Shown here piece after piece: positions 27,701 to 35,305 of a stretch of 64,000 nucleotides of DNA; the first letter of the stretch is position 1; each line of letters opens with the position of its first letter. The stretch lies in NCBI GenBank assembly GCA_964484255.1, contig CAZAEH010000005.1, positions 1-64,000 on the forward strand, in the 5' to 3' direction. The position numbers and the translations under genes were made by a program. The DNA is from UBA6215 sp964484255 (lineage in GTDB: Bacteria > Omnitrophota > Gorgyraeia > Pluralincolimonadales > Pluralincolimonadaceae). The notes below the pieces were generated by a model. The model was not told the origin of the DNA and made no database searches. It was given only the letters and a program-made list of their open reading frames with translations.

Positions 27701-30153
27701 ACGGTCTTTATGATGAAGTGGTCTTCTTGACGTCAAATAATGCATTATTTGATGATGATAATATAACGGGAGCTCTCCGCGGTTCTTATATAAACATTAG
27801 CGACGGCTATATAGGGACTCTTAACGGAAATATCGTAGGCATATACGACGAGGATAGTTGGATCCTGTCTTCTATAGGCGAATGGGAAATGAGGGATTTG
27901 TCCTACGCCGGTGTTGCTTCCGAAGGCGGTTTCGGGTACTTCGACGGTGAGGGGGCGTATCTCGAGAACGGCGGTCTTTACGCTGCGATGGGTAGTGCGG
28001 ATGACCTTTTCTCCGGCCCGTCCGAATTCACTTTGATCGGCGGGTTCTATTATCCAGATTCCAACGAAGACGGTATAAGTGATGACAATTTGTGGGGCGG
28101 GGATTTCTATATGACCGCCAGTGACGGCGCCGGACTGATAGGAGCGGTCGGGGGAACTACACTGAATAATAAACTGTCTGGGGCGCTGTTGGGGATCTAT
28201 ATACGCTATACCGAGGACGGCTACCGGGCAGGATACGTGACCTCTTCCGATATTTCCGGTGGTCGCAGTTTCCTGACAGGCGATTTTTATCCGTCTATCG
28301 GGATGTTCGGCACGGAAGGCTATCTGACGGCCTTTCTCGATATGCCAACTAGTTTTACCCCCGAGGATTTGTTGAGCGAAAATGAAGAAGCGCTGTTAGG
28401 CGATGAATTTTACGACCCGGTTCATGGAGATCTTAAAGGTGATCTTTACGGCGATGATCTGCAGATCGCGGACCAGGATTGGGGCATATGGCGCGCGGGA
28501 TGCGGCGGTTGGTTCGATTCCGCCCCGGACGGCAATTGGAATTCTTACATAGCCGAGAGTTTTGAAGACCAGTACGGGGAATATTCGTTCCCGTACTATT
28601 CGCTCATCTATATCGACGGGACTACCACCGCGGACAACGGGCTTGAGGCCGTCATACACGGTTATGACCTCGGCATGACATACCTAAGCGAAGCTTCGGG
28701 GTTGATGGCCGGCGATTACGATGCCGATGAGATGAGTTGGGAAGGCCTTAGTATGGGGACCTGGGTCGAGAAAGAATTAACTCTTAGCGGACTCGGCTAC
28801 GGGGGAGTAAGAGCCGCTGGAGACTGGGATAACTGGTTTGACCCGGGCGATAGTTATGAAGATTTCTCCGGAGAATTCTCCGGTATTATAGGATCTACGC
28901 AGACCGGCTGGCAGGACGGAAGTTTCAAGGCTGTAGCGATGGGTGATTATGCGATCAATGGGTCCGCCGATTCATACCTGTTTAACGCTCAAATCGGGAG
29001 TTTCAACGCTCGAGAGATATCGTCGCTTACCCTCGATGAGGAAGGCGCTTTCTACGGGTTCGTTCACGCGGCTGTAGGGGATTCTTCCGACGGCAGGCTT
29101 ACGGATACCGCCTCGGGATTGAGGTTGGCCGCCATATATATAGCTTCTGACGGAACCGGCGGCTATAATGCGGGAGTGCTAAGGGGCGGGCTTGACATGG
29201 ACCTCGTGGAGATCCCCGATGACGGTGAAGTCGGCATGTGGATAGCCGAAGGCTACCTGACTCCTTATGTGATGGAAACTGATATCGACATCTCTCCTGA
29301 AGAGCTATCGGACTATATATCCTGGGACTGGGACGTGCTCGGGGCTTCGGGTGTCGGCTCCTTCTCAAACGGCGGCGCCATCCAGGCCGATTACTTTACC
29401 GGAGACACGATGTCCATAGAAGGCTACGACCAGTGGGGAATAATGCAGGCTGCTCTCACCGGGCAAACATCCTCGGCCGTCGATTCGGATTGGAGATTGG
29501 CCTTGGGAGGAGCCTCTTATACCGACGATTCGCATGAAATCGCGGACGGTTATTTCCTGATCTCAGCCAGTGGAGATTCCTGGTCGAATAACGTATTTGA
29601 CGGGACTTTCAAGGGCGTATACTTCAGCGAGATAGACGAAAATACCTTTAACGTCGGAAAAATAGAAGGTGATGTCGTAGGTAATTACCAGGAGGTTGAA
29701 GGCGTAGACACAGTATTCCAGGCACAGATGCTCGGGGAATGGGTTGACCTTGTCGAGTTAAGCACAGATGTCCTAGGATTTGATAATGAGGCATTAGCGG
29801 AAATGGTCCAGGTCCCGATTACCGAAACTTATACAGCGCTCCTGCAAAATGCAGGTATTAATGGTAGTCTTGATATAAGTATATACAACAACGAGATACT
29901 TACCGGTTTAATACAATTTACTCTTGCGGATCTTCCGATGGTAGGAAGTACGATTGATTTCAACGCTGGTTCAGACAATCTTGGACTGACATTCACAAAT
30001 ATCGATACAGTTGCTATGACATGGACTGCGGATGCGTTAGGCCAAATTAATAATATGCAAGCTACAGGTGGTGGAGGTGGTTCGATAACTGCCGCCGAAA
30101 ATGTATACAATTTTGACGGCGTGATAGGAGCAGTCGTTACCCCAATACAATGA
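24769..30153 (+). CDS. Giant exported protein with two FecR domains and long Gly/Tyr/Trp-rich repeats
   Basis: A 1794-residue protein with a signal peptide (about residues 1-30, cut near ASAEP). FecR-type beta domains occur at about 33-190 and 236-360, each with a GDTLRTKSGSKAEI-like or GDTIETKDKGKIEI strand followed by TPNA and an RGT/KGT turn. An acidic linker (390-485) leads to a very acidic Gly/Tyr/Trp-rich region to about 1660. There a WGIW/WGIY/WGIM motif recurs at 661, 948, 1238 and 1556, and an AVAMG...MWxAEG block occurs twice, giving a unit of about 290 residues within a super-repeat of about 577. The last 130 residues differ and end without an anchor. FecR here is probably a structural module, not iron signalling. 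Function unknown; surface adhesin or matrix protein is the best guess. Confidence 0.75.
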   Translation: MKKFALKSPALALLLITILFSAPAVPAASAEPVGTISAVEGRVDLLKSGNSEFFDVKSGVSVSAGDTLRTKSGSKAEIAFMDKTIVRLSDSTLLEIKDYVIDPNGNRSGANLFLGRGKIRAVVSRSGNGNFLVTTPNALGSVKGTDIVAVYQRSSTSLAVLDGKLSAANVSAPGDTVDIKSGQSSIISGESEPTAPRALLSMEIKAHESDTNVPKATAVAASPAQERMSAEGYNAPGAMKAVVIKLAGSVKIKNRGSITWHDAKMNEVLTAGDTIETKDKGKIEIRLENGNVVTLQQNSNLILEKLSSDNKTGDYENLLESKSGKLRAQVQKIKGNSKFEIKTPNAVACVRGTIMYLNILPNLTNSYFEEGNGVLRSLISNTVKDVPLGTGASADNAGNVSDPTPPNDNQMSEWHQGWDVSDSGEGYSSPSGDLGQDRGSDEGDDTGFQNKVFDEKPVTEIINTTEENGDGDQGAGEEETPEIDYYITGTATGSFGFVEAYDNNSFDAYLSSETVLSSAWSGSFNLSVDGEFSSPGYRIFEGDVSAESIDGGAAFGWVGGIFHSWEGILSTIYIDPSGRAGTLFGYLSGTNTINEGQEWYYGDFSGNGDIYVIPMAQLETGVEYPVEYGGGYGNLWLSFGENGGFNVDFDRQMARIVGQNWGIWRDAYYGGYYNPEGLAEWFGNAGGYYGDDGYFFATAEGIDDLDGGLRIDIIGTYLDTHTLGAYYGSILAETYAEGMVEGVGLGGYAEEPLAFSGNWGSDGWGLYYDCGECCLTWAGEKYGLIGSPTVEWWNEASFPVVAMGESYCYDYRNTPLLWVTPIGSYNADNEDYTSLDGSAFWGISTGIWKDGLMSNGKVVAFYVTPEGTVGLLKGDLSGVYDPEICMWMAEGELSPEAKDSSLIDPASLYESITEYRLHNLCMGGSVGGSALYGYTTYGVSYAIDDGSWGIYEFDGGGYYNGGEWAQTNENGLAFGYMDGLYDEVVFLTSNNALFDDDNITGALRGSYINISDGYIGTLNGNIVGIYDEDSWILSSIGEWEMRDLSYAGVASEGGFGYFDGEGAYLENGGLYAAMGSADDLFSGPSEFTLIGGFYYPDSNEDGISDDNLWGGDFYMTASDGAGLIGAVGGTTLNNKLSGALLGIYIRYTEDGYRAGYVTSSDISGGRSFLTGDFYPSIGMFGTEGYLTAFLDMPTSFTPEDLLSENEEALLGDEFYDPVHGDLKGDLYGDDLQIADQDWGIWRAGCGGWFDSAPDGNWNSYIAESFEDQYGEYSFPYYSLIYIDGTTTADNGLEAVIHGYDLGMTYLSEASGLMAGDYDADEMSWEGLSMGTWVEKELTLSGLGYGGVRAAGDWDNWFDPGDSYEDFSGEFSGIIGSTQTGWQDGSFKAVAMGDYAINGSADSYLFNAQIGSFNAREISSLTLDEEGAFYGFVHAAVGDSSDGRLTDTASGLRLAAIYIASDGTGGYNAGVLRGGLDMDLVEIPDDGEVGMWIAEGYLTPYVMETDIDISPEELSDYISWDWDVLGASGVGSFSNGGAIQADYFTGDTMSIEGYDQWGIMQAALTGQTSSAVDSDWRLALGGASYTDDSHEIADGYFLISASGDSWSNNVFDGTFKGVYFSEIDENTFNVGKIEGDVVGNYQEVEGVDTVFQAQMLGEWVDLVELSTDVLGFDNEALAEMVQVPITETYTALLQNAGINGSLDISIYNNEILTGLIQFTLADLPMVGSTIDFNAGSDNLGLTFTNIDTVAMTWTADALGQINNMQATGGGGGSITAAENVYNFDGVIGAVVTPIQ

Positions 30154-30431
30154 GAATAACACCTTTTCTCTTAATGTTCTTACTATTGGGCTGTGGGAAG
30201 CCGGCTGAAAAACCGGCTTCCCCGCAGGCCGCGTCCAGGGTAATCGCTACTGTCAACGGCGAACCCGTGTTCGAAAAAGACCTGAAACTTTCCCTTGCCA
30301 TACGCCTTAAGGACGATCCGGGTTTTAGGGTAACTCCCTCCACAAAGAACGAACAGATACAGTTGATCATCAACGAACGCCTGAAACTCCAGCACAAGGA
30401 CAGGGCCTCTTCGGACATCAAGATATTCTGA
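30150..30431 (+). CDS. Short lipoprotein resembling the N-terminus of SurA/PpiC foldases
   Basis: A 93-residue protein with a lipoprotein signal (LLMFLLLGCG, lipobox cysteine near residue 15). After a short linker it reads VIATVNGEPVFEKDLK, followed by helices, then QLIINERLKLQHK. This is the usual start of SurA/PrsA/PpiC-type periplasmic chaperones, which normally continue for 200 or more residues into a rotamase domain. Here it stops after the first helical segment, so it is either a remnant or a minimal chaperone. The ATG overlaps the giant gene's stop by 4 bases, suggesting coupled translation and a possible role in exporting that protein. No downstream frame continues the homology before trpB. 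Confidence 0.6.
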   Translation: MRITPFLLMFLLLGCGKPAEKPASPQAASRVIATVNGEPVFEKDLKLSLAIRLKDDPGFRVTPSTKNEQIQLIINERLKLQHKDRASSDIKIF

Positions 30432-30460
30432 AATTTCTTCCGACTACCCCCGTAATATGA

Positions 30461-30489
30461 TTGACTAAGGCCCCACTCTGTGATAAACT
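30461..30489 (+). promoter_or_regulatory. Promoter for trpBA unit
   Basis: TTGACT at 30461-30466, a 17-base spacer ending in an extended TG (30481-30482), and TAAACT at 30484-30489. It lies in the 93-base gap before trpB and closely matches the promoter at 23135-23163. Confidence 0.65.
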
Positions 30490-30514
30490 TTATTTTTATT
30501 CAATCAAAATAAAG
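30488..30514 (+). promoter_or_regulatory. 9-base perfect inverted repeat between promoter and trpB ribosome site
   Basis: CTTTATTTT (30488-30496) and AAAATAAAG (30506-30514) are exact reverse complements around a 9-base centre. The element overlaps the -10 box and the expected transcription start, and its right arm abuts the GAGG ribosome site (30514-30517). Placement suits an operator or an mRNA hairpin; there is no T tract after it, so it is not a terminator. Role is inference. Confidence 0.45.
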
Positions 30515-30524
30515 AGGTTATGAC

Positions 30525-31715
30525 GTGAAACTGCCCGATAACAAAGGCCATTTCGGCGTTTTCGGAGGAAAGTATGTCCCGGAAACCCTGATGGTGGCCC
30601 TCGAAGAACTTGAGGCGGAATACTCCGCCGCTAAGCGAGACAAAAAGTTTGCCGAAAAATTCCGCTATTACCTGGAGGAGTATGCCGGCAGGCCCAGCGG
30701 TCTCTATTTTGCCGAAAAATTGACCAAAACTCTTAAGGGCCCAAAGATATACCTGAAGAGGGAAGACCTTCTGCATACCGGTTCCCATAAGATAAACAAT
30801 ACCCTGGGCCAGGGTCTGCTGACCGTACGCATGGGGAAGAAGAGGATAATTGCCGAAACCGGCGCCGGACAGCACGGCGTAGCCACCGCAACAATAGCGG
30901 CTCTCTTTGACCTTGATTGCGAGGTATTCATGGGCGAAGAAGATATCCGCCGCCAAGCCCTTAACGTCTTCAGGATGAAACTCCTTGGCGCAAAAGTTAC
31001 CCCCGTCACAAGCGGCAGCAAGACACTGAAGGACGCTATGAATGAAACAATGAGGGACTGGGTCACTAATGTGCGCACCACCCATTATTGTATCGGATCG
31101 GTCGCCGGACCGCACCCGTTCCCCATGATGGTAAGGGATTTTCAGTCCGTTATAGGGAAGGAAACAAGGCGCCAAATGCTGAAAGCAGAAGGCAGGCTCC
31201 CCGACTATCTTATCGCCTGCGTGGGAGGGGGTTCAAATTCCATGGGTCTCTTCTATGATTTCCTTTACGATAGAAAAGTGAGGTTCATAGGGGTTGAGGC
31301 CGCGGGCAAGGGCCTGAATACAGGCCTTCACGCAGCTACCCTGGAGAGGGGCGATATCGGGGTGCTCCACGGTAGCAAGAGTTATCTGCTGCAAGACGAT
31401 TTTGGGCAGATAAAGATCGCACACTCCTTATCCGCCGGATTGGATTATCCCGGAGTCGGACCTGAGCACTCCTTTTTCAAGGATATCGGCAGGGCAAAAT
31501 ATGTTTCGGCAACGGATACGGAGGCGTTGGATGCTTTCCGCCTTCTTTCGGAAACAGAAGGCATAATACCTGCCCTTGAATCCTCGCACGCGATAGCTTA
31601 CCTTGTTAAGACGGCAAGGAAGATGAAAAAGAATGACCTGGTTGCGGTATGCCTGTCCGGCAGAGGCGATAAAGATGTAGACATGGTCTCGCAGGTCCTT
31701 TCGGGAAAAATATGA
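30525..31715 (+). CDS. trpB: Tryptophan synthase beta chain
   Basis: A 396-residue PLP enzyme that condenses indole with serine. The PLP lysine is Lys89 in TGSHKINNTLGQ, and the phosphate loop is CVGGGSNSMG; AETGAGQHG is intact. This is the TrpB1 type that pairs with TrpA, encoded immediately downstream with a 4-base overlap. The start is GTG at 30525, preceded by GAGG; the ATG at 30520 is closed at once by a stop. The gene is separated from trpEGDCF by about 12.7 kb that includes the surface-protein genes, and it has its own promoter. Confidence 0.97.
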   Translation: MKLPDNKGHFGVFGGKYVPETLMVALEELEAEYSAAKRDKKFAEKFRYYLEEYAGRPSGLYFAEKLTKTLKGPKIYLKREDLLHTGSHKINNTLGQGLLTVRMGKKRIIAETGAGQHGVATATIAALFDLDCEVFMGEEDIRRQALNVFRMKLLGAKVTPVTSGSKTLKDAMNETMRDWVTNVRTTHYCIGSVAGPHPFPMMVRDFQSVIGKETRRQMLKAEGRLPDYLIACVGGGSNSMGLFYDFLYDRKVRFIGVEAAGKGLNTGLHAATLERGDIGVLHGSKSYLLQDDFGQIKIAHSLSAGLDYPGVGPEHSFFKDIGRAKYVSATDTEALDAFRLLSETEGIIPALESSHAIAYLVKTARKMKKNDLVAVCLSGRGDKDVDMVSQVLSGKI

Positions 31716-32509
31716 ACAGGATAGAAAAGAAATTCTCCGACCTCAAGAAGAATGGCGGTAAGGCCCTTATAGCCTTCTTCACTGCAGGCGACTATGGGCT
31801 TTCCGCCACTAAGAAACTCGTCCTTGAATTTGAACAGAGGGGCGTAGATATTATCGAGCTAGGCGTTCCTTTTTCGGACCCTGTCGCTGACGGGCCTACC
31901 ATACAAGCTTCCTCTGAAAGGTCCCTAAAAAGGGGGACAAAGCTTAAAGACATAATATCCGCCGTCGGGCAATTACGCAAGAAGACGCAAATACCAATAG
32001 TGCTGATGGGCTACTATAACCCTATACTCAAATACGGTCTCGCCAGCTTCATCTCGGATTGCGTAAGGAACGGCGTGGATGGAGCGATAATACCCGACCT
32101 GCCTCCCGAGGAAGCCGGGGAACTGACAGCGGCGGCAAAAGGCAAGGATTTCGATATCATATTCCTCCTAAGCCCCACAAGTTCCCCGAAGAGAATAAAG
32201 ATGCTCTCCGGGAGGACCAAGGGTTTTATCTATTATGTTTCCCTGACCGGGATCACCGGGGCAAGGTCTTCGTTGCCTGCCGGTCTCGCCGAACGCGTAA
32301 AACTGATCAAGAAGACCTCGGACAAGCCGGTGTGTGTCGGTTTCGGCATCTCAAAGGCTGAGCAGGTCAAACGTATTAACGCTGTGGCCGACGGTGTTAT
32401 CGTCGGTTCGGCTATAGTAAAACAGATGGAGAAAAATTCCTCAAAGAAGAGGTTCATTAAGAATGTCGGTGATTACGTCCGTAAACTTGCGGAGGCTTCC
32501 CATCGATAA
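31712..32509 (+). CDS. trpA: Tryptophan synthase alpha chain
   Basis: A 265-residue (beta/alpha)8 barrel that cleaves indole-3-glycerol phosphate and passes indole to TrpB. The catalytic Glu49 and Asp60 are in IIELGVPFSDPVADGP, and the phosphate loop GFGISKAEQV is present. The ATG overlaps the trpB stop by 4 bases. Its 3' end overlaps the guanylyltransferase gene by 47 bases, an unusually long overlap for this genome. Confidence 0.97.
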   Translation: MNRIEKKFSDLKKNGGKALIAFFTAGDYGLSATKKLVLEFEQRGVDIIELGVPFSDPVADGPTIQASSERSLKRGTKLKDIISAVGQLRKKTQIPIVLMGYYNPILKYGLASFISDCVRNGVDGAIIPDLPPEEAGELTAAAKGKDFDIIFLLSPTSSPKRIKMLSGRTKGFIYYVSLTGITGARSSLPAGLAERVKLIKKTSDKPVCVGFGISKAEQVKRINAVADGVIVGSAIVKQMEKNSSKKRFIKNVGDYVRKLAEASHR

Positions 32510-33596
32510 GAATATCTATGCCGTAATAATCGCAGGAGGACGAGGTGAGAGGTTCTGGCCTAAAAGCAGGAGCAGAACACCAAAGCAGACCCTCAAACTC
32601 ATGGGAAAACGGTCCCTGATACAGGAAACGGTATCGAGGATAAAGACCATAGTGCCAAATGACCGTATATTTGTAATAACCAATAAAGAGCAGCTGGGTT
32701 CTATAAGAGCCGACCTTCCTCATATAAAGAACATAATTGCAGAACCCGCAGCCAGGAATACCGCGGCGGCCTGCGGTCTCGCCGCCATGCTGATAAAAAA
32801 AGCCGATCCCCGCGCAACCATGATAGTGCTGCCCTCCGACCACCTTATAAGAGAAAAGGATAAATTCATAGATGCACTGATGACCGGCGTAAAAGTCGCG
32901 GAAGCATCCAACGGGTTGGTGACAATAGGGGTCAAGCCCACTTTCCCGGCTACCGGATACGGCTACATGCGCATAGATACCAGCGGGCAGTTCAAGATAA
33001 GGGGTCCGGGACTTAAAGCGGTCGTCCACAGGGTACTGGCTTTTGTGGAGAAGCCTAGTTACCTCAATGCCGTGAAATTCCTGAAGGAAAAGAGGTATTA
33101 CTGGAACAGCGGTATCTTCATATGGAAGGCCACAAGTATACTCGATGCCATTAAAGAGAACCTACCCAGGCTTTACTTGGGCCTGCAGCTTCTTGAGCCG
33201 AGCATCGGCCGTTTGAATTTCAATTGCAAATTGAACGAGGTCTATCCCAACCTCGAGGAGATATCCATTGACTACGGCGTCCTCGAAAGGGAAAAGAGGA
33301 TCTTTGCCGTAGAAGGCAAATTCTATTGGGATGACCTGGGATCGTGGGATTCCCTGGCCAGGCATCTGTCCACGGACAAGTCCGGGAATTTCGCTATAGG
33401 CGCCCATAAAGCCATTGACACCAAGGATTCCGTCATAGTCTCCGAACAGGGTGTTATAGGGACCATAGGTATCGACAATGTTATAGTGGTAAGGGATGGC
33501 GATTGCGTACTCGTCTGCCGCAGGGACAGGGCGCAGGACGTAAAAAGGCTCGTCTCCCTCATGAAGGAAGGCAAGGAGCTTAAAAAATATCTCTAA
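32463..33596 (+). CDS. manC: Mannose-1-phosphate guanylyltransferase
   Basis: A 377-residue nucleotidyltransferase making GDP-mannose from mannose-1-phosphate and GTP. The signature is AVIIAGGRGERFWPKSR with TPKQTL after it; LPSDHLI, the GYGYMRI loop and FVEKP follow. It lacks the isomerase half seen in two-domain enzymes. The ATG at 32463 sits inside trpA with GAGG about 10 bases upstream; a TTG at 32487 would shorten the overlap and cannot be excluded. A phosphohexomutase three genes downstream could supply mannose-1-phosphate, supporting use in glycan synthesis. Confidence 0.9.
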   Translation: MSVITSVNLRRLPIDKNIYAVIIAGGRGERFWPKSRSRTPKQTLKLMGKRSLIQETVSRIKTIVPNDRIFVITNKEQLGSIRADLPHIKNIIAEPAARNTAAACGLAAMLIKKADPRATMIVLPSDHLIREKDKFIDALMTGVKVAEASNGLVTIGVKPTFPATGYGYMRIDTSGQFKIRGPGLKAVVHRVLAFVEKPSYLNAVKFLKEKRYYWNSGIFIWKATSILDAIKENLPRLYLGLQLLEPSIGRLNFNCKLNEVYPNLEEISIDYGVLEREKRIFAVEGKFYWDDLGSWDSLARHLSTDKSGNFAIGAHKAIDTKDSVIVSEQGVIGTIGIDNVIVVRDGDCVLVCRRDRAQDVKRLVSLMKEGKELKKYL

Positions 33597-34021
33597 TGAG
33601 AATAATAGGCCTGGACATAGGTGAAAAACGGATCGGGGTGGCGATAAGCGACCCCCTCGGGATAATTGCCCAGGGGTTGACGGTTATTGAAAGGAAGGTC
33701 CCTGAAGAAGATATTCGTGCCATCGAGGATATAATAAACGAGTTCAAGGCAGATTCGATAGTAGTCGGAATGCCCATAAACATGGACGGCACCCGCGGTA
33801 AAAGTGCCGATAAGGTCACGGAATTTGTGAATACGCTCAAAACTGCCGTAAAGATACCAGTGGATACATATGACGAGCGGCTGTCCACTAAAGAAAGTGA
33901 ACGGTTCCTGATATCTTCGGACGTATCGCGCAAGAAACGCAAAAACGTAATAGACAAGATCGCCGCCCAGTTGATACTCGAGTCATACCTGGAAAGAATA
34001 AAGAACAATGTACGAACTTAA
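33596..34021 (+). CDS. ruvX: Putative pre-16S rRNA nuclease / Holliday junction resolvase RuvX (YqgF)
   Basis: A 141-residue RNase H-fold nuclease of the YqgF family, implicated in 16S rRNA 5' processing and proposed to resolve Holliday junctions. The first acidic residue is in GLDIGEKRIGVAISDPLG, and the second in VGMPINMDGTRG and the DERLSTKESE segment. It shares one base with manC's stop and overlaps the peptidase gene by 14 bases. Length is typical. Confidence 0.92.
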   Translation: MRIIGLDIGEKRIGVAISDPLGIIAQGLTVIERKVPEEDIRAIEDIINEFKADSIVVGMPINMDGTRGKSADKVTEFVNTLKTAVKIPVDTYDERLSTKESERFLISSDVSRKKRKNVIDKIAAQLILESYLERIKNNVRT

Positions 34022-35279
34022 ATCTTTTAAGAACGGCGCGCGTTGCGCTGCAAGGAGCCTCTCCGACAGGGATTCTGTCGCTATCGGTGTCTGGCTAAGC
34101 ACCGGCGGGCGCTACGAGCCGAAAAAAATATCCGGGGTCTCGCACTTTATCGAACACCTGCTCTTCAAGGGGACGAATAAGCGTTCCGCCGAGCAGATCA
34201 AGCAGGCAATAGAAGGCCGCGGCGGCGCCATGAACGGTTTTACTTCCGAAGAGTTTACCTGCTACCTGGTGAAAGTCCTGAACAGGGACATGGATAATGC
34301 GCTGGATATCCTTTCTGACATGGTCTTCAACGCACGATTTGCTCCACAGGACATAAAGAAAGAGAGGCAGGTAATAAAAGAGGAGATCAAGCTCTATGTA
34401 GACCTCCCGAACCATCACGTCCACGATCTCCTGATGGAACTTATGTGGCCCGGACAACCGCTCGGGAGGAACCTCGCAGGCACCTACGATACTGTGGGTG
34501 ACATGATGCGTGAAGATATAATCGGTTATAAACGCAAATATTACATCCCGCGCAATATCGTGATAGCCGCATGCGGGGACCTGGATACGCCAAGGTACCT
34601 ATCCTGTTGTGAAAAATATTTCGGCGCCGCAGTTGGAGCGGGTAAGTCGGCTTATGGGAAAGCGGCTGAGGCGCAAAAGAGGCCCATGCTCAAAACGCTT
34701 TCTAAAAAAACCGAACAGGCCCATATGGCTGTCGGGTTCCGCGCATTCGGCAGGTGTGACCCGGACAGGTACGCTCTTACCTTGCTGCATATTATCCTCG
34801 GCGGGAATATGTCAAGCCGCCTTTTCAGGGAGGTAAGGGAGAAGAAGGGTTTGGCTTACGAGATAGCTACTTCTACAAAAAAATTCCACGATACCGGAGC
34901 GTTCTTCATCTCCGCCGGGCTTGATAACAAGAATATCGTAAAGACACTGGATATAATAATGAGGGAGTTGAAAAAGATCAAGACGGCATACGTAGGCAAA
35001 AACGAGTTCGAAAGAGCGCGTGAATACTACAAGGGCCAAATGCTCCTGGGCTTGGAAGACACCCTGGACCAGATGTTGTGGATGGGAGAACATTTGTCTT
35101 CCAGGGGCGATATACCTACACCGCAGGAAGTCGTGAACAGGATATCCTCCATCACAAGGGAAGATATAAAGCGGGTGGCGGGAAAGGTGCTTACGAATTC
35201 GCGCCTAAACATGGCTTTAATAGGGTCAATTGACGATAAATCGGAGAAGGAGATCTCCAAAGCGCTTAATATCGGGTGA
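34008..35279 (+). CDS. M16 family zinc peptidase
   Basis: A 423-residue insulinase-type (pitrilysin) peptidase. The inverted zinc motif HxxEH is at residues 46-50 (HFIEHLLFKG), followed by the conserved NGFTSEE stretch and the distal glutamate in ERQVIKEEI. The second half carries the GLAYEI segment typical of the inactive-like domain. One-domain-pair proteins of this size in bacteria act as dimers or as processing peptidases. No signal peptide is visible, so a cytoplasmic site is likely. Confidence 0.92.
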   Translation: MYELKSFKNGARCAARSLSDRDSVAIGVWLSTGGRYEPKKISGVSHFIEHLLFKGTNKRSAEQIKQAIEGRGGAMNGFTSEEFTCYLVKVLNRDMDNALDILSDMVFNARFAPQDIKKERQVIKEEIKLYVDLPNHHVHDLLMELMWPGQPLGRNLAGTYDTVGDMMREDIIGYKRKYYIPRNIVIAACGDLDTPRYLSCCEKYFGAAVGAGKSAYGKAAEAQKRPMLKTLSKKTEQAHMAVGFRAFGRCDPDRYALTLLHIILGGNMSSRLFREVREKKGLAYEIATSTKKFHDTGAFFISAGLDNKNIVKTLDIIMRELKKIKTAYVGKNEFERAREYYKGQMLLGLEDTLDQMLWMGEHLSSRGDIPTPQEVVNRISSITREDIKRVAGKVLTNSRLNMALIGSIDDKSEKEISKALNIG

Positions 35280-35292
35280 GGGAGCGCAACCA

Positions 35293-35298
35293 AAGGAG
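35293..35298 (+). promoter_or_regulatory. Ribosome binding site deciding the phosphohexomutase start
   Basis: AAGGAG seven bases before the ATG at 35306. The more upstream ATG at 35276 overlaps the peptidase stop but has no ribosome site and would add ten residues unrelated to the family. Confidence 0.7.
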
Positions 35299-35305
35299 AC
35301 CTGGA

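Noticed and set aside
30488..30514. Inverted repeat before trpB as a terminator of the FecR unit
   Set aside because: It is AT-rich, lies downstream of a good promoter and runs into the ribosome site instead of a T tract.
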